NCBI RefSeq assembly: GCF_022376445.1
Contig: NW_025955504.1
Coordinates: forward strand, 1 to 23,353
Source of the DNA: Fomitopsis serialis
Taxonomy: Eukaryota > Basidiomycota > Agaricomycetes > Polyporales > Fomitopsidaceae
DNA length: 23,353 bases
Direction: 5' to 3'
This document shows, piece by piece, positions 9,473 through 19,500 of this stretch. Made by a program: the position numbers and the translations under genes. The number at the start of each line of letters is the position of its first letter. Within the stretch, counting starts at the first letter, position 1. The notes under the pieces are model-generated. The model worked only from the letters and a program-made list of their open reading frames with translations, searched no databases and was not told the DNA's origin.

Positions 9473-10026
9473 AATCGAACGATTACCGTGGTAGCTGTGT
9501 ATGCATGTCGCAATGGGTCGGCCTCGGCGTCCAGTACTCATAGATTCGCCGTGTGTTCTTAGAGTATACAGTATGCAGTAGTTTGGTCCTTGATAGCCAT
9601 CAAGTTGAATGGCACATCTAGATTGAATGACAGACAGAAAGTTCCCCCTCGACTTGAGCTCGACTTGAGCTCGAGTTGCTGATATCTACTGAGTGGTCGT
9701 GGCGGCATGCAGGCGATCTGTGTCTCCGTACGCACAAAAACGTGAAGGCACGGCACACATGACAACTGGCCCAGTAGCCGTGTTCATACAATTTCTCAGT
9801 CAGAGTGGTTATTGAGTACAACGGGGATGTGAAAATGGCTCAGCAGCTCGAGTCGAACAGCGTAAGAATGACAGGATCGATGACCGTTGTCTACCCAAAG
9901 AGTCACAGACCCAGTTCGTCAGGAATATATTCTGCACGAATGCTGCTTCAAGCGTGTAGGTGTCGCTGCGCATGCATCATAATGAAAAGATGTGTTGACA
10001 GAGAGTCGTTGGAACACTGACTTCAA
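9473..10026. other. Intergenic between P450 and dsRNA-binding gene
   Basis: 3' flanks of two convergent genes. An ATG frame from 9835 (61 codons, MAQQLESNSVRM...) has no recognisable motif. A short tandem repeat occurs at 9650-9671. There is no relic of the secreted-protein gene here, unlike the corresponding edge of copy A. Confidence 0.45.
9650..9671. repeat. Tandem 11-mer, two copies plus a partial third
   Basis: CGACTTGAGCT is repeated head to tail at 9650-9660 and 9661-9671, followed by CGAGTTGCT. The unit contains GAGCTC at its junctions, giving a small palindrome. It is probably replication slippage in the P450 3' flank. Confidence 0.7.
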
Positions 10027-10381
10027 TTAGCCTTGGGCCTGCGCAATAGCTTCATAGGCCTGCTTGGCGGCGGCCTCCTTTGCAGCGTTCTTGCTCATGC
10101 CCAAACCTCTTCCATACTCCGTATCGCCGACTGTCGATGTCCATGATGACCAGCATGGACTATTGTAGAGACACTGTACTGACCGTATGCGACGGCGGTC
10201 CATGGTCCTTGATGGCTTTGTCTACAGGTGAGTTCCCATTCAAGCGTGCCGAGTTGTGCGTTCGCCTGCAGCAGGTTGTTCAACTGCATCCTCCAGTCTA
10301 CGCGGGTGAGTGAGCCATGTGCGACGCGATAGGGTAGTAAGGAATCCAATACGTACGGCCGTCAGTACCTTGGTTGGCCAT
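10027..10381 (-). CDS. Stand-alone double-stranded RNA-binding-domain protein (80 aa)
   Basis: The whole protein is one dsRNA-binding motif with alpha-beta-beta-beta-alpha order. Exons are 10381-10357, 10297-10184 and 10130-10027, with introns of 59 nt (GTACGT...GTAG) and 53 nt (GTCAGT...ACAG); the joined frame is 243 nt. Residues 9-21 (HWRMQLNNLLQAN) form helix 1. LGTLEWELTCRQSHQGPWTA and VAYVGDTEYGRGLG form the sheet. SKNAAKEAAAKQAYEAIAQA is the C-terminal helix with the family's lysine/alanine pattern that contacts the dsRNA groove. No nuclease, helicase or deaminase domain is attached. A TATA box lies 67 nt upstream. The ATG is the only one that opens in phase with exon 2. Family knowledge supports dsRNA binding; a role in RNA silencing, antiviral defence or ribosome biogenesis is inference. 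The dead paralogue at 4213-4408 shows the gene was duplicated with its F-box neighbour. Confidence 0.78.
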
Positions 10382-10447
10382 TTCCGAGTCGTGTTCTCCG
10401 AAGACGAAGGTGTCGAGTCGTTGTCCACTGTGCACTCATTCTGCAGA

Positions 10448-10454
10448 CTTTATA
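10448..10454 (-). promoter_or_regulatory. TATA box of the dsRNA-binding-domain gene
   Basis: The minus strand reads TATAAAG, 67-73 nt upstream of the ATG at 10381. A minus-strand ATG at 10439 would lie above the expected transcription start, so it should not interfere. The box supports the three-exon model as a live gene. Confidence 0.55.
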
Positions 10455-11658
10455 CGTCGAGTGTAAGCTCGCGTCTACCGTTTCCAGACACCTTCTGGCA
10501 GTAGAACCTGTCGGAATGCGCATGAGTGCATACTCATTGAAAGGCCGGGACGGCGAACATGCATACCTGTCGTTCAAGCACGGCGTCCGAAAGACGGTCG
10601 GCTACGGACCTGACGAGGATTTGTTGTCGTGTTGTCGATAAGGGCGAGCGTAGAAGATGGCATTACGGCGAGAGGTTTGTACAACGGTGATGTTCAGTTG
10701 GGTCCTTACACATGAAGCAGCTGGTCTACTCACCATCCCACCACCGCGGCTACTGTGTAGATGCCTGTGGTGTGCGGAAGAAACCCGTCTCTCGATCCAT
10801 GCCCTTGTACGTGAGTCCCATTCCAGGCATAATCTCAGCTGCAACTACAAGGAACACATACCATACAGTAGAGGGACTCTTCCTCCTCCTCGGGCAACAC
10901 ACGATGGGCCGTGTGGCACCCGGTGCGACTGGAATAGCCGGATCATGCTCCGAACTCACAAGACTCGCATATTCGCTGTCATGGTTGGGTACGCTATCGC
11001 TCCCGCGGTGTGAATGACATGAGTGGCCAGGATGGTGGCCTAACGCTCGAGGCCAGTGAACCATGTCCATTCAATGTTTGGATCCGCTAGCCTATGGTCA
11101 GTAAGTCAGCAGTTGAAGCCTCTCATGGCGACATCTCCGTGCCAGTAAGGCGGTGTGGATAGTGAACCCGAGGCTTATGAACGTCGTGAAGTGGCAGGAT
11201 GCGGAGACCAAGTAGGGGGCCGAACGAAGCGATGGCCAGTCGTCGCTGTACTTGCCATACACTAGTCAGCTCAACTCAATTTGTTGAGACTGCACCGTAA
11301 CATTAGTCTCCTAGGGAAGCAAAAACACGATGTTGCTGAATGAGAAGGGCAGCCATGTATGACACATGTTATTCGACCGTCACTTGCGATGAGATTGACA
11401 CTGCGCCGTTGACGTCGTGCTAAGGGCCAAGTCCGGCTTCACAGAACCATGGCGCGAGTTTCATCAGCACAAGCACGTACGAAGAGAATATTTCTCACTG
11501 CAGATACACAGCGATTGCGGTACCAAGAGGTGCGGCTCGAACTTCGCGACGCACTGGCAGTGGCTGACGGTCACGGTGGCTGATGAGAACGACCGCAGAC
11601 AGGATGAGCGCTTCCGTGATCATCCAGCACGTCGTCTGCCTGTGCAGCAAGATCAGTC
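10455..11658. other. Spacer and upstream region of the second F-box gene
   Basis: From about 11090 rightwards it matches the spacer of copy A. The left part (10455 to about 11090) is mostly extra sequence without a counterpart. It contains an ATG-started minus-strand frame of 106 codons (11070-10750) with no recognised domain. I saw no terminal inverted repeats or target duplications that would mark a transposon. The last 50 bases before the F-box ATG are strongly conserved with copy A and are probably leader sequence. Confidence 0.45.
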
Positions 11659-12829
11659 ATGATCCCTCTGCCCCCCGAGCTCACGGACCGTATCATCGAC
11701 TATCTACACCTGGATGTCCATGCTCTCCGCGCGTGTGCTTTAACATGTCGCGCCTGGTTGCCTGGAGCTCGCTACCACCGTTTTCGTACTCTCAACGTCG
11801 CGAACGACACAGCCCTAACACTGTTAGCGTTCGAAATCCTCGTAGCTTCTTCGCCGGCGATAGGCCCCATCGTCGAAGACCTACGGATATATTACTGTAC
11901 TTTTGAACAGCTCCGCTCTGCCTTACCCTTGCTTCCGACCGTCAGGCGGCTCGAGCTCCACCACGGCATGTTCAGGGACTTCAGCCTGGGCGACCCCGCA
12001 GCTATCGGCGTCAAGCTTCCTGCCCTGCGCGAGTTGACCATGGGATACTGCGTTTTGCCTTTGGCAGCGCTATCACAGCTGCTGTGCTCCTTCACTGGGC
12101 TCGAAAGCGTCTCACTATCCCAGATTTACGGTTTTGAGTCCGTTAACACCTCCGTCGTCGGGCGTGTAGACGCTTTGCACACTCTGCGGTTGAGGTATAC
12201 TTACAGCGACCTGTCAACTGATGAGGAACACCTCGTCGGTTGGCTCATCGGCACACTCCAACCTAATCAACTGAAGGCGCTGCATATCAGTCGTGTTCGT
12301 GACCCAGGGCTTATTCAACCCCTGCTCGATGCCTTCGGTCCGCGCGGCTTGAAACGTTTGAGAGTTGATCTATACAATGTTCGAAGTACGTGTCACTTAG
12401 CTTCTCGGCACATATACCCTAACTCAATATCATACAGAGACTGCTAGGGATACTGCGTTCACGCTCGAGCCTTGCACCAACCTACGCCTTGTATCGATCG
12501 AGCTCGGCATTCACTGGCGAATGTCGGAACCATCGACGTATCTATTGTGGTTCAGCGTGCTCATATCTCAACTCAACTCACCCTTCCTCGAGACGATCAC
12601 TCTGACGGTTATTGCCACGTCTTTGGTCGGCCCGGTTCTCTGGCGCTTCGATGATCTCCAAGCGTTGGATTGGAGAAGCATCAACCGCACGCTAGGAAGG
12701 GCGGTTTCCAAGGATCTACGGGTCTTCAACATACGTGGTCGAGGTCCCAGAGAGTCACTGGAGGCTTGTCTGGAGGAACAGTGTAGGACTGCATACACGC
12801 GAGGGTTGTTCCAATTCATAGAGCAATAG
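11659..12829 (+). CDS. F-box/LRR-like protein 2 (372 aa)
   Basis: Paralogue of the gene at 5221-6407 and likewise a likely SCF adaptor. Exons are 11659-12385 and 12438-12829 around a 52-nt intron (GTACGT...ATACAG) at the identical place; the joined frame is 1119 nt. The F-box at residues 1-45 reads LPPELTDRIIDYLHLDVHAL, then CALTCRAWLPGARYHRFRTL, almost unchanged between the copies. The middle is more diverged: SVSLSQIYGFESVNTSVVG here against SFSLVDNNGVQSVNTSVVG. It also has a small insertion after NVANDTAL and a shorter DEEHLVGWL loop. The C-terminus again has FDDLQALDWRSINRTLGR, GRGPRESLEACL and a GLFQFIEQ end. Conservation of the frame across many substitutions and in-frame indels indicates that both copies were under protein-level constraint. 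Different leucine-rich surfaces suggest different targets, which is inference. Confidence 0.85.
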
Positions 12830-13305
12830 CGTGAGGCTAAACGTGTTGTGCGTCCTAATCCACTGATGCCGCTTCGCAGTCGAGCCATCTCTTCGTGCTG
12901 CTTTGAATTCGGTTTGCTTGGTACGCGTCCCGTATTTTTGGACTCAGTTGAGTCGTTAACTTTCCTGTCTTACCAGGATGTGATTTATTTAGCCCTCGAG
13001 TGTACTGATATACCGGGTCGAACCTTGTTCTCAACTCTTTCGGCTCCTATCCCTGCTTTATGGACATCTGTCTGCCCCCTTCGTTCGCTCTCTTCTCCGA
13101 GTCTTCCGCTACCAGCGCCATGCAGCTCGGGGATCTCCGGGTACGTTCATGACGGATGCAATGCGGTGTTCAGCTCATACCTAAACGGTGAGCAAGCTGT
13201 CTGCGAGGATCTGGAGGTGCGCTCACTTTGATATTGCACCACCGTCTATCAGTATTCGACGCGCGTTGCTGGTGCTCGCACGTCACTGTCAATCCCCAAG
13301 CTCGC
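12830..13305. other. 3' flank of F-box 2 and upstream region of F-box 3
   Basis: Homologous to 6408-6897. An open frame from 12848 starts with GTG and is not open in copy A, so I do not call it a gene. The sequence is T/C-rich around 13030-13110, which may be promoter-like for the gene starting at 13306. Confidence 0.5.
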
Positions 13306-14480
13306 ATGAATCCACCATCTCTTCAGCATATGAGCACGGAAGTGTCTAGCTCTCAGAGCATTCCACAGCTTCCTTGTGAGCTCACCGACAAGATCATCGG
13401 TCATCTCCACGACGACATCCCTAGCCTTGGCGGATGTGCTCTCGCTTGCAGAGCGTGGTTGTCGGCCGCACGATGGCACCGAATCCGGATCGTCGAGGTG
13501 GTCCTCGAGAAGGAAGATAGACTCGCGAACCTCGGCGGCCTACTCTTGACCGCACCGCACAAGCTCTCGCTCATGATTCGTACACTCTGGCTCAGAACTT
13601 CGCACGGGTGTGGTCGATGGGGCTGGACTCAGACAGTCCCGGTTCGATGCCACCCTCGTAGATGACCCCCTACTCTCACTTGACCGGCGGTGGCCGAGCT
13701 CAAGCTCTCCCATGTGAATGCCGTGGTCGACGACGATTACAGCGCCAACGTTCCGCTCAACCTGCCGACCGTGAAGTGTCTGGATCGAGTCGTGCTGGCT
13801 GCCGAGGCGGAGGTTTCGCCCTCCTCAGTTAGACATTCCATCAGTGATACCTCCGGAGTCGCTGCGCGTGCTGGACTCAATGGGCTGTGACCGCTCGCTG
13901 CGAGGATTCTGATGGGTTGGTTCCTCAGAAATCCAGATCTGTGGCCTACTCCAGGCACCCGGAGGAGGGAATACAGTCGTCAATTGATGTCTCCGGTGCT
14001 GCCGGCTTGCAGCGTCTCCCCCTTGACAGATCAACTTCGTGCCATTCGAGGGTGAGCTATTGCAGTCCCACCGGTCACACTTGTCTCTGACTTGAACATT
14101 GCAGGGCCGGACACTATCTCGCTGGGCTTACGCGAGTCTTTGCAGGATGTAGCACTGCCAATATGTCTTCCTCCGAAGGCCCCAGCGTGGTATGGTCTGT
14201 AGGCGCGGATCATGCCAGCGATTGACAGATTGCTCTCGGGATTCCGAAAAGCGTCTCCGTCGCTCAGCACGCTCTCAATAGCGGTCTTGCAATGTAAGAG
14301 ACGCGACTCGACCAATTCTCCTCGATGGCGTGCGATAGGTGCCCTGGGGCCCCGTTGAGGAAGCCCCCCAGGATCCGGTCTTCGCGGAGCTCCGTGATGT
14401 TCAGATCGACGCTCGCGTGCCATCGTCTTCGCTGGACGATCTTCTGAAGGGAACGTGTCTGGCTATGTACGCACGCAATA
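13306..14480 (+). pseudogene. Third F-box/LRR-like gene, disrupted
   Basis: The ATG at 13306 opens MNPPSLQHMSTEVSSSQSIP followed by a good F-box (LPCELTDKIIGHLHDDIPSL, CALACRAWLSAARWHRIRIV). The frame then meets TGA at 13663-13665 and TGA at 13681-13683. Beyond them the same frame gives leucine-rich sequence (VAELKLSHVNAVVDDDYSAN, LPTVKCLDRVVLAAEAE). Recognisable LRR-like pieces continue in another frame (IPPESLRVLDSMGC). A plausible intron remains at 14052-14104 (GTGAGC...TTGCAG), followed by LLSGFRKASPSLSTLSIAVL and FAELRDVQIDARVPSSSLDD. The layout (F-box, leucine-rich middle, one intron, C-terminal part) resembles its neighbours but the sequence is a more distant relative. With two stops and at least one frameshift I call it a pseudogene. 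A short F-box-only peptide of 119 residues (13306-13662) could still be made. Confidence 0.65.
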
Positions 14481-16368
14481 CATCCAATATCTGCTCGTGG
14501 CTTGAGCCTGAACCGATCTATACTGGAATTACATCACAAGTATTGCCTGAAAACGCCAGCATCGTTGACTGCGTTACAGTCGACGGCTAACCACCCCACT
14601 TTTGACTGGAGGGTCAAGCATGCGAAGGCGTGGATAATCGTCCAGTCGTTCTTTGTGAGCGAAGTCACCGCGGTGCTGGATCCTACTCTATACAGAGCTG
14701 ACCTACTCACACGGCGATTCGTCGACAGCGTATACTTCATCGATATGTGAGTGTATCTTGTTGAAATGTCTTGGAGACGGCTGACGACTCGCAGCATCAC
14801 TCCCCACAGTATGTCAAGCGGACTATCGTCGAAGGACGATCAATCATTGATCGTAGACGTATGCGCCCGGTGTCATGGTCAGTGTTACTGCCATAAAGCG
14901 TCAATACATGCGCGACAAGACACAAGGCTCGCGTCCGACACAGTCATCACTTTCAGCGAGAGCCTGGTACAGCAAAGAGGTCGATTTGTGTTGTGCTCAG
15001 TGAAGTTTCTCGACAAAAGCCACGAGGAGCATGGCCCGCCTCCGATGTCGTTGCGGAGCAGTGCCCCACGTATTTGCATCAACGCACCGTGTCTGGAAAC
15101 GTACGTACCCATGTCACCTTCGCGCCAAGTCAGATCGGAGCCATCTGTATGCCGCTGACTTCCAAGCACATTCTCAAAGGAGCGGCGAAGATCTGGCGCT
15201 GCTGGACACCGTGGTCTATAGAAGAAGGGGCGCCACGTCAACTGGAAATAGCTTATCACAGCAGGGTAATGGTAGGTCATGGTCATATCGCGGACGGGCC
15301 TCCGCTGGGGATCGCAGCATATGAGCGGTACGCAGTGCATACATAGTGTCTTCGGAGTTGCGTGGGCTTTGATTCGACTCAACCACACTGATTCGGGGAT
15401 GATGTCAAGCTTAAGGGCCGCTCTGGCAAAGTGGACTCGGGTGCCTTACCCTCAGGCTGGACTGTACGTCTGCAGTACGTACAGTGTCGCACTTGCTGGG
15501 ATGGGCTCGGATACAAGTCTACGCGTGACCGCTTACCGACTAGGTGTTTCGTACGCTTGTATGTAGCATCGCAGTGAGTCGGTATGACAAACGTCGCCCG
15601 GCCTCGGAAGCTGCTTCCGATTCTCGTTACTTCCATCTCGCGAAGTTGACAAACCGCCATGTAAAGCTACACCGCAGCTGTAAGTACCTTTGGGGTGGGT
15701 TCGACAAACCGCGCCAATCAACCCCAACACGACAATGTCATCCCGGCAAGGATGGTGCGAGATAACGGCGAAGACAGCGTCCATTTGTGCTCATAATTGA
15801 GACACTACTTAATGAGTCCGACAATCCGAGCGAGTACCAGTACCAGTTGGTAGGGAAGAGGGCATCGCGCAATCAGTGCATCTAGTCAGTCGCGGCGTCT
15901 CCAAGAATGGGGCGCAATGGCGCTCTATGACTCTGCGCGTCGTGCATTGGCGAGAGTATACTTATTGCCTTGCCGCGCCGTGTGCATGAGTTGTGGCTTG
16001 TCACGTAAGTGGGGAGTAAGTACTGAGACCCGTCTCAATTCGGTAATGCGCCTTCTATATTCGGACACTCTCAGCCACAGTCTCTTGTCCGTTGCGAATG
16101 ATGACCATGTCATACCTATATATTCCGAGACTAGTGGCGCCTCGTCCTTCCTCCGAGCGAGGATCGTATCAACTGCGGTGAAGCTCTTGTCGGGTCGCTC
16201 ACTGTTGTCCGTATGGGGTTGTCCATAGCTGACTGACACACCGGGACAAGTGCAGCGATCAGTATAGCCGGTATACGCAGGCACACAGACTGGCATATTT
16301 CAAAGTTCTGCATCAACGCCACAACAGATATCGTCGCGCCCAGCGTCGACGCTGATTGCTCCTGAGTA
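14481..16368. other. Intergenic, about 1.9 kb without recognisable genes
   Basis: I see no domain, splice-consistent exon chain, RNA gene or transposon end on either strand. Overlapping frames on both strands around 14885-15390 are the longest, but the plus-strand one (from 14993) begins with GTG and neither carries a motif. This stretch separates the accessory F-box region from the FAS gene. Confidence 0.5.
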
Positions 16369-16370
16369 TG

Positions 16371-16524
16371 GGGCGCTTGATGCAGGATACTGAATCCTCC
16401 CCTGGGGCGCGGGCGCTACACCTTGATTAGGCGCGGGCAAACAGAAACGAGCGCCCATAGCATTCTTTGGGGCGCCAGGACTGGGGACACGTTGGGTTTT
16501 TCCAGTCCCTTCAAAAGTCGGCGC
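16371..16524. promoter_or_regulatory. Cluster of GGCGC motifs upstream of FAS
   Basis: About seven GGCGC or GCGCC cores lie within 155 bp: near 16371-16376, 16405-16410, 16411-16416, 16430-16434, 16451-16456, 16470-16476 and 16520-16524. They end about 50 nt before the FAS start codon. The surrounding sequence is not uniformly GC-rich (for example TTGGGTTTTTCCAGTC between them), so this is more than base composition. No TATA box is seen. They may be binding sites for a regulator of lipid synthesis; the factor is unknown. Confidence 0.4.
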
Positions 16525-16574
16525 GGCGGACTACCACTTCATCCCTGTCTCGCCTCTACAGGACATCCTACACG

Positions 16575-19500
16575 ATGTCCCCGGCAACTGGCTCGTGCAC
16601 AAGCACGACCCGCCCTATTCTCATCCAGTCGGGTTCCATTAGAGTGAGTCTTCGAATTCGTCGCTCTTGCGCATCCATACCACACACGGCATGGTATGCG
16701 GGTCGTTGCCCCGAAAGGAGCTGCGCTTGAAGAGGGCTCTACGACGGTATCTGGCAGGCCGTGCAAGTGCCATGTCACGCCCGCGACGCGTCCTTGCTGC
16801 CATACCGCACCGTAAGCACAAGAATGCATTGCTAACTGCTCGCGCTCCCAGGTGTCTATCCCTATCTCCACGGAAACCAACGAGTGGACTGCCGCCGAAG
16901 TCCTTCGCGATGAATTTACCCACGACGACACACTCCATACCCCCACGCAATCCGAGGATGTGAAGCAGGCGACCATAGAGCTCTTCGCCCGCTTCCTGCG
17001 ATTCGTCGCGCAAAACGTAGACGCCGACTGTCACCGTACCCCCGTGCTCTGCAAGGCGGTCAACCACTTCACTTCGTCCTACTTGTCGCAGCAGGACGTG
17101 TATACTGTTGCGGGGGCTCTTGACGTAGACGTGCGCAAGACTGTGCTTGCGAGCTACTTCCAGGCTCTGGGAGCCTTAGAGGAAAGGAATGTCGCTGGTA
17201 TCTCCTATGCGCCAGCACCCGCGCTTTTCACAGCGTCTGACGCGTCAATCTACGCGTTGTTTGGTGGACAGGGTACGAACGAGGTCTATTTCGACGAGCT
17301 GCAATCGCTTTACGACACGCACACGCCTTACGTCTCGTCTTTCCTGGCTGAGATGACACAAGTACTTCGCCCTCTCGTCGACGGTCTCGCGTCGTCAACC
17401 TATTACACGCATGGCCTGGACGTCATCTCCTGGTTGACTGGTGCTACGCCGCGCCCCCCTATTGCGTACCTCGCGTCCGTCCCCGTATCCCTGCCCCTCA
17501 TCGGGCTCACGCAACTCACCCAATACCTGGTTACTTGCCGTGTTGCGCGTATCGGCCCCGGCGAGTTGCGCAAGAAACTACAGGGCGCGACCGGTCACTC
17601 CCAAGGTGTCGTCTCCGCCGTGGTCGTCGCGGCCTCGACGAGCATCGAGTCATACTTCGAGAACAGCAAGAAGGGAATGAAGTGGCTGTTCTACTGCGGC
17701 TACCGCGGCCAGCAGGCATTCCCGGTGCTCGCGCTCGAGCCGAGCATCGTGGAAGACGCAATCGAGGGCGGCGAGGGCGCGCCGAGCCCCATGTTGCTCG
17801 TGGCAGGGCTCGCCCTCAAGGATCTCGAGAAGCACGTTCAGAGCACGAATAAGCATCTCCCGGCGAACTCGCAGCTGCGCGTGTCGCTCCACAACGCGCC
17901 GAAGGCGTTCGTCGTCACGGGCCCTGCGCGCGCCCTGTACGGCCTCGTCACCCACCTGCGCAAGGTCCGCGCCCCGAACGGCCTTGATCAGAGCAAGATA
18001 CCGTTCTCGCAGCGGAAGCCCGTGTTCTCTGTGCGCTTCTTGGTGGTCGGCGTGCCCTACCACAGCGAGTACCTCAAGGGGATGACGGAGAAGCTGTTCG
18101 AGGAGGACTTGGATGGTGAGGAGCTGTGGACGAAGGAGGACCTGGGTATGGCGGTTTATCATACCGAGACTGGTGAGTGCCGCATCCCCTCACAGAACGC
18201 TCCTCGGACTGATCATACGGTGCCAGGTAACGATCTCCGCGAGCTTACGACGTCCCTGACGTGCTCCCTGGGTGACCAAATTTTCACCTCTCCGTTGCAC
18301 TGGGCGAAGGCTACGAACTTCCCCGAGACCGCTACACATGCTATTGACTTCGGTCCGGGTGGCCTGAGCGGCGTCGGTCCTATGACGGCGCGAAACCTCA
18401 ATGGTCGCGGTGTCCGCGTCATCGTCGCGGGAGACAAGTCGAGGGGCGTCGTTGAGTTGTACGACGCGCAGACGGTGAAGAGGGAGGAATGGTGGAGCAA
18501 GAAGTTCATGCCCAGTCTCGTCAAGACGAGGTACGTTTGCTACAGTCGCCAATTGTGCATTGCTAACTCTTTGACAGCGATGGCAAAATCCACCTCGACA
18601 CGCCGTTCTCCCGTCTCCTGGGCAAGCCGCCAATCATGGTGGCTGGTATGACACCTACGACCGTCAAGGCTGGTTTCGTCAGCGCTGTCCTGGCGGCTGG
18701 GTACCACGTCGAGCTTGCTGGTGGCGGTCACTACAACGCTGCTGCGCTCCGCGCGAAGGTCGCCGAGATCCAGAGCAAGATCCCCGCTGGTGTCGGTATC
18801 ACTCTCAACTCGCTTTACATCAACCCGCGCCAGTTCGGCTTCCAATTCCCCCTATGGCAGGAAATGCGTCGCGAGGGCTTGCCCATTGAGGGCTTCTGTG
18901 TCGCTGCCGGTATCCCCAGCACGGAGAAAGCAGCCGAGATCATCGGTGGTCTCGAGGCGGCGGGCATCCGTCACGTTTCGTTCAAGCCCGGATCCGTCGA
19001 CGGCATCCGTCAGGTCGTCAACATCGCCGCTGCTAACCCAGACTTCCCTATCATCCTGCAGTGGACGGGTGGCCGTGCGGGTGGTCATCACTCGTGCGAG
19101 GACTTCCACCAGCCGATTCTGTCTACATATCATTCGATCCGCCAGCACAGCAACATCTCGCTCGTCGCCGGCTCTGGATTCGGTGGTGCGGACGATGTCT
19201 GGCCGTACCTTACTGGTGACTGGTCCGTCGAGAACTTCGGGATGCAGCCCATGCCGTTCGACGGTTTCCTCTTCGCGTCTCGCGTCATGGTCGCCAAGGA
19301 GGCGCACACGAGCTCTTCGGTCAAGGACCTCATCGTCGCCGCGAAGGGTGTCGATGATGCGCAATGGGAAGGCACGTACGCGAAGGAGACCGGCGGCATC
19401 GTGACCGTCAAGTCCGAGCTCGGCGAGCCCATCCACAAGGTCGCCACGCGCGCCGTGAAACTGTGGAAGGAGTTCGACGAGACCGTGTTCAAGATGCCGA

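Larger units (their letters stand above)
10184..13372. repeat. Copy B of the diverged segmental duplication
   Basis: Counterpart of 4213-6949, with the same gene order and orientation. It holds the intact dsRNA-binding gene, the second F-box gene and the first 65 bases of the third F-box gene, where the match to copy A ends. It carries about 450 bp more than copy A, chiefly within 10440-11090. The reading frames of the F-box genes are conserved while non-coding parts have many indels, so the event is old and selection has acted on the F-box coding sequence. Confidence 0.75.

Noticed and set aside
9835..10020. 61-codon ATG frame upstream of the dsRNA-binding gene's 3' end
   Set aside because: Good start context but no motif, homologue within the window or splice evidence.
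12848..13231. 127-codon frame downstream of the second F-box gene
   Set aside because: Starts with GTG, and the homologous segment in copy A is broken by indels, so it is not conserved as protein.
14885..15388. Overlapping frames of 117-167 codons on both strands
   Set aside because: No recognisable domain, non-ATG start on the plus strand and mutual overlap; best explained as chance.
16852..18651. Long open frame taken as starting at 16852
   Set aside because: It begins with GTG directly after a splice acceptor; the real start is the small exon at 16575.
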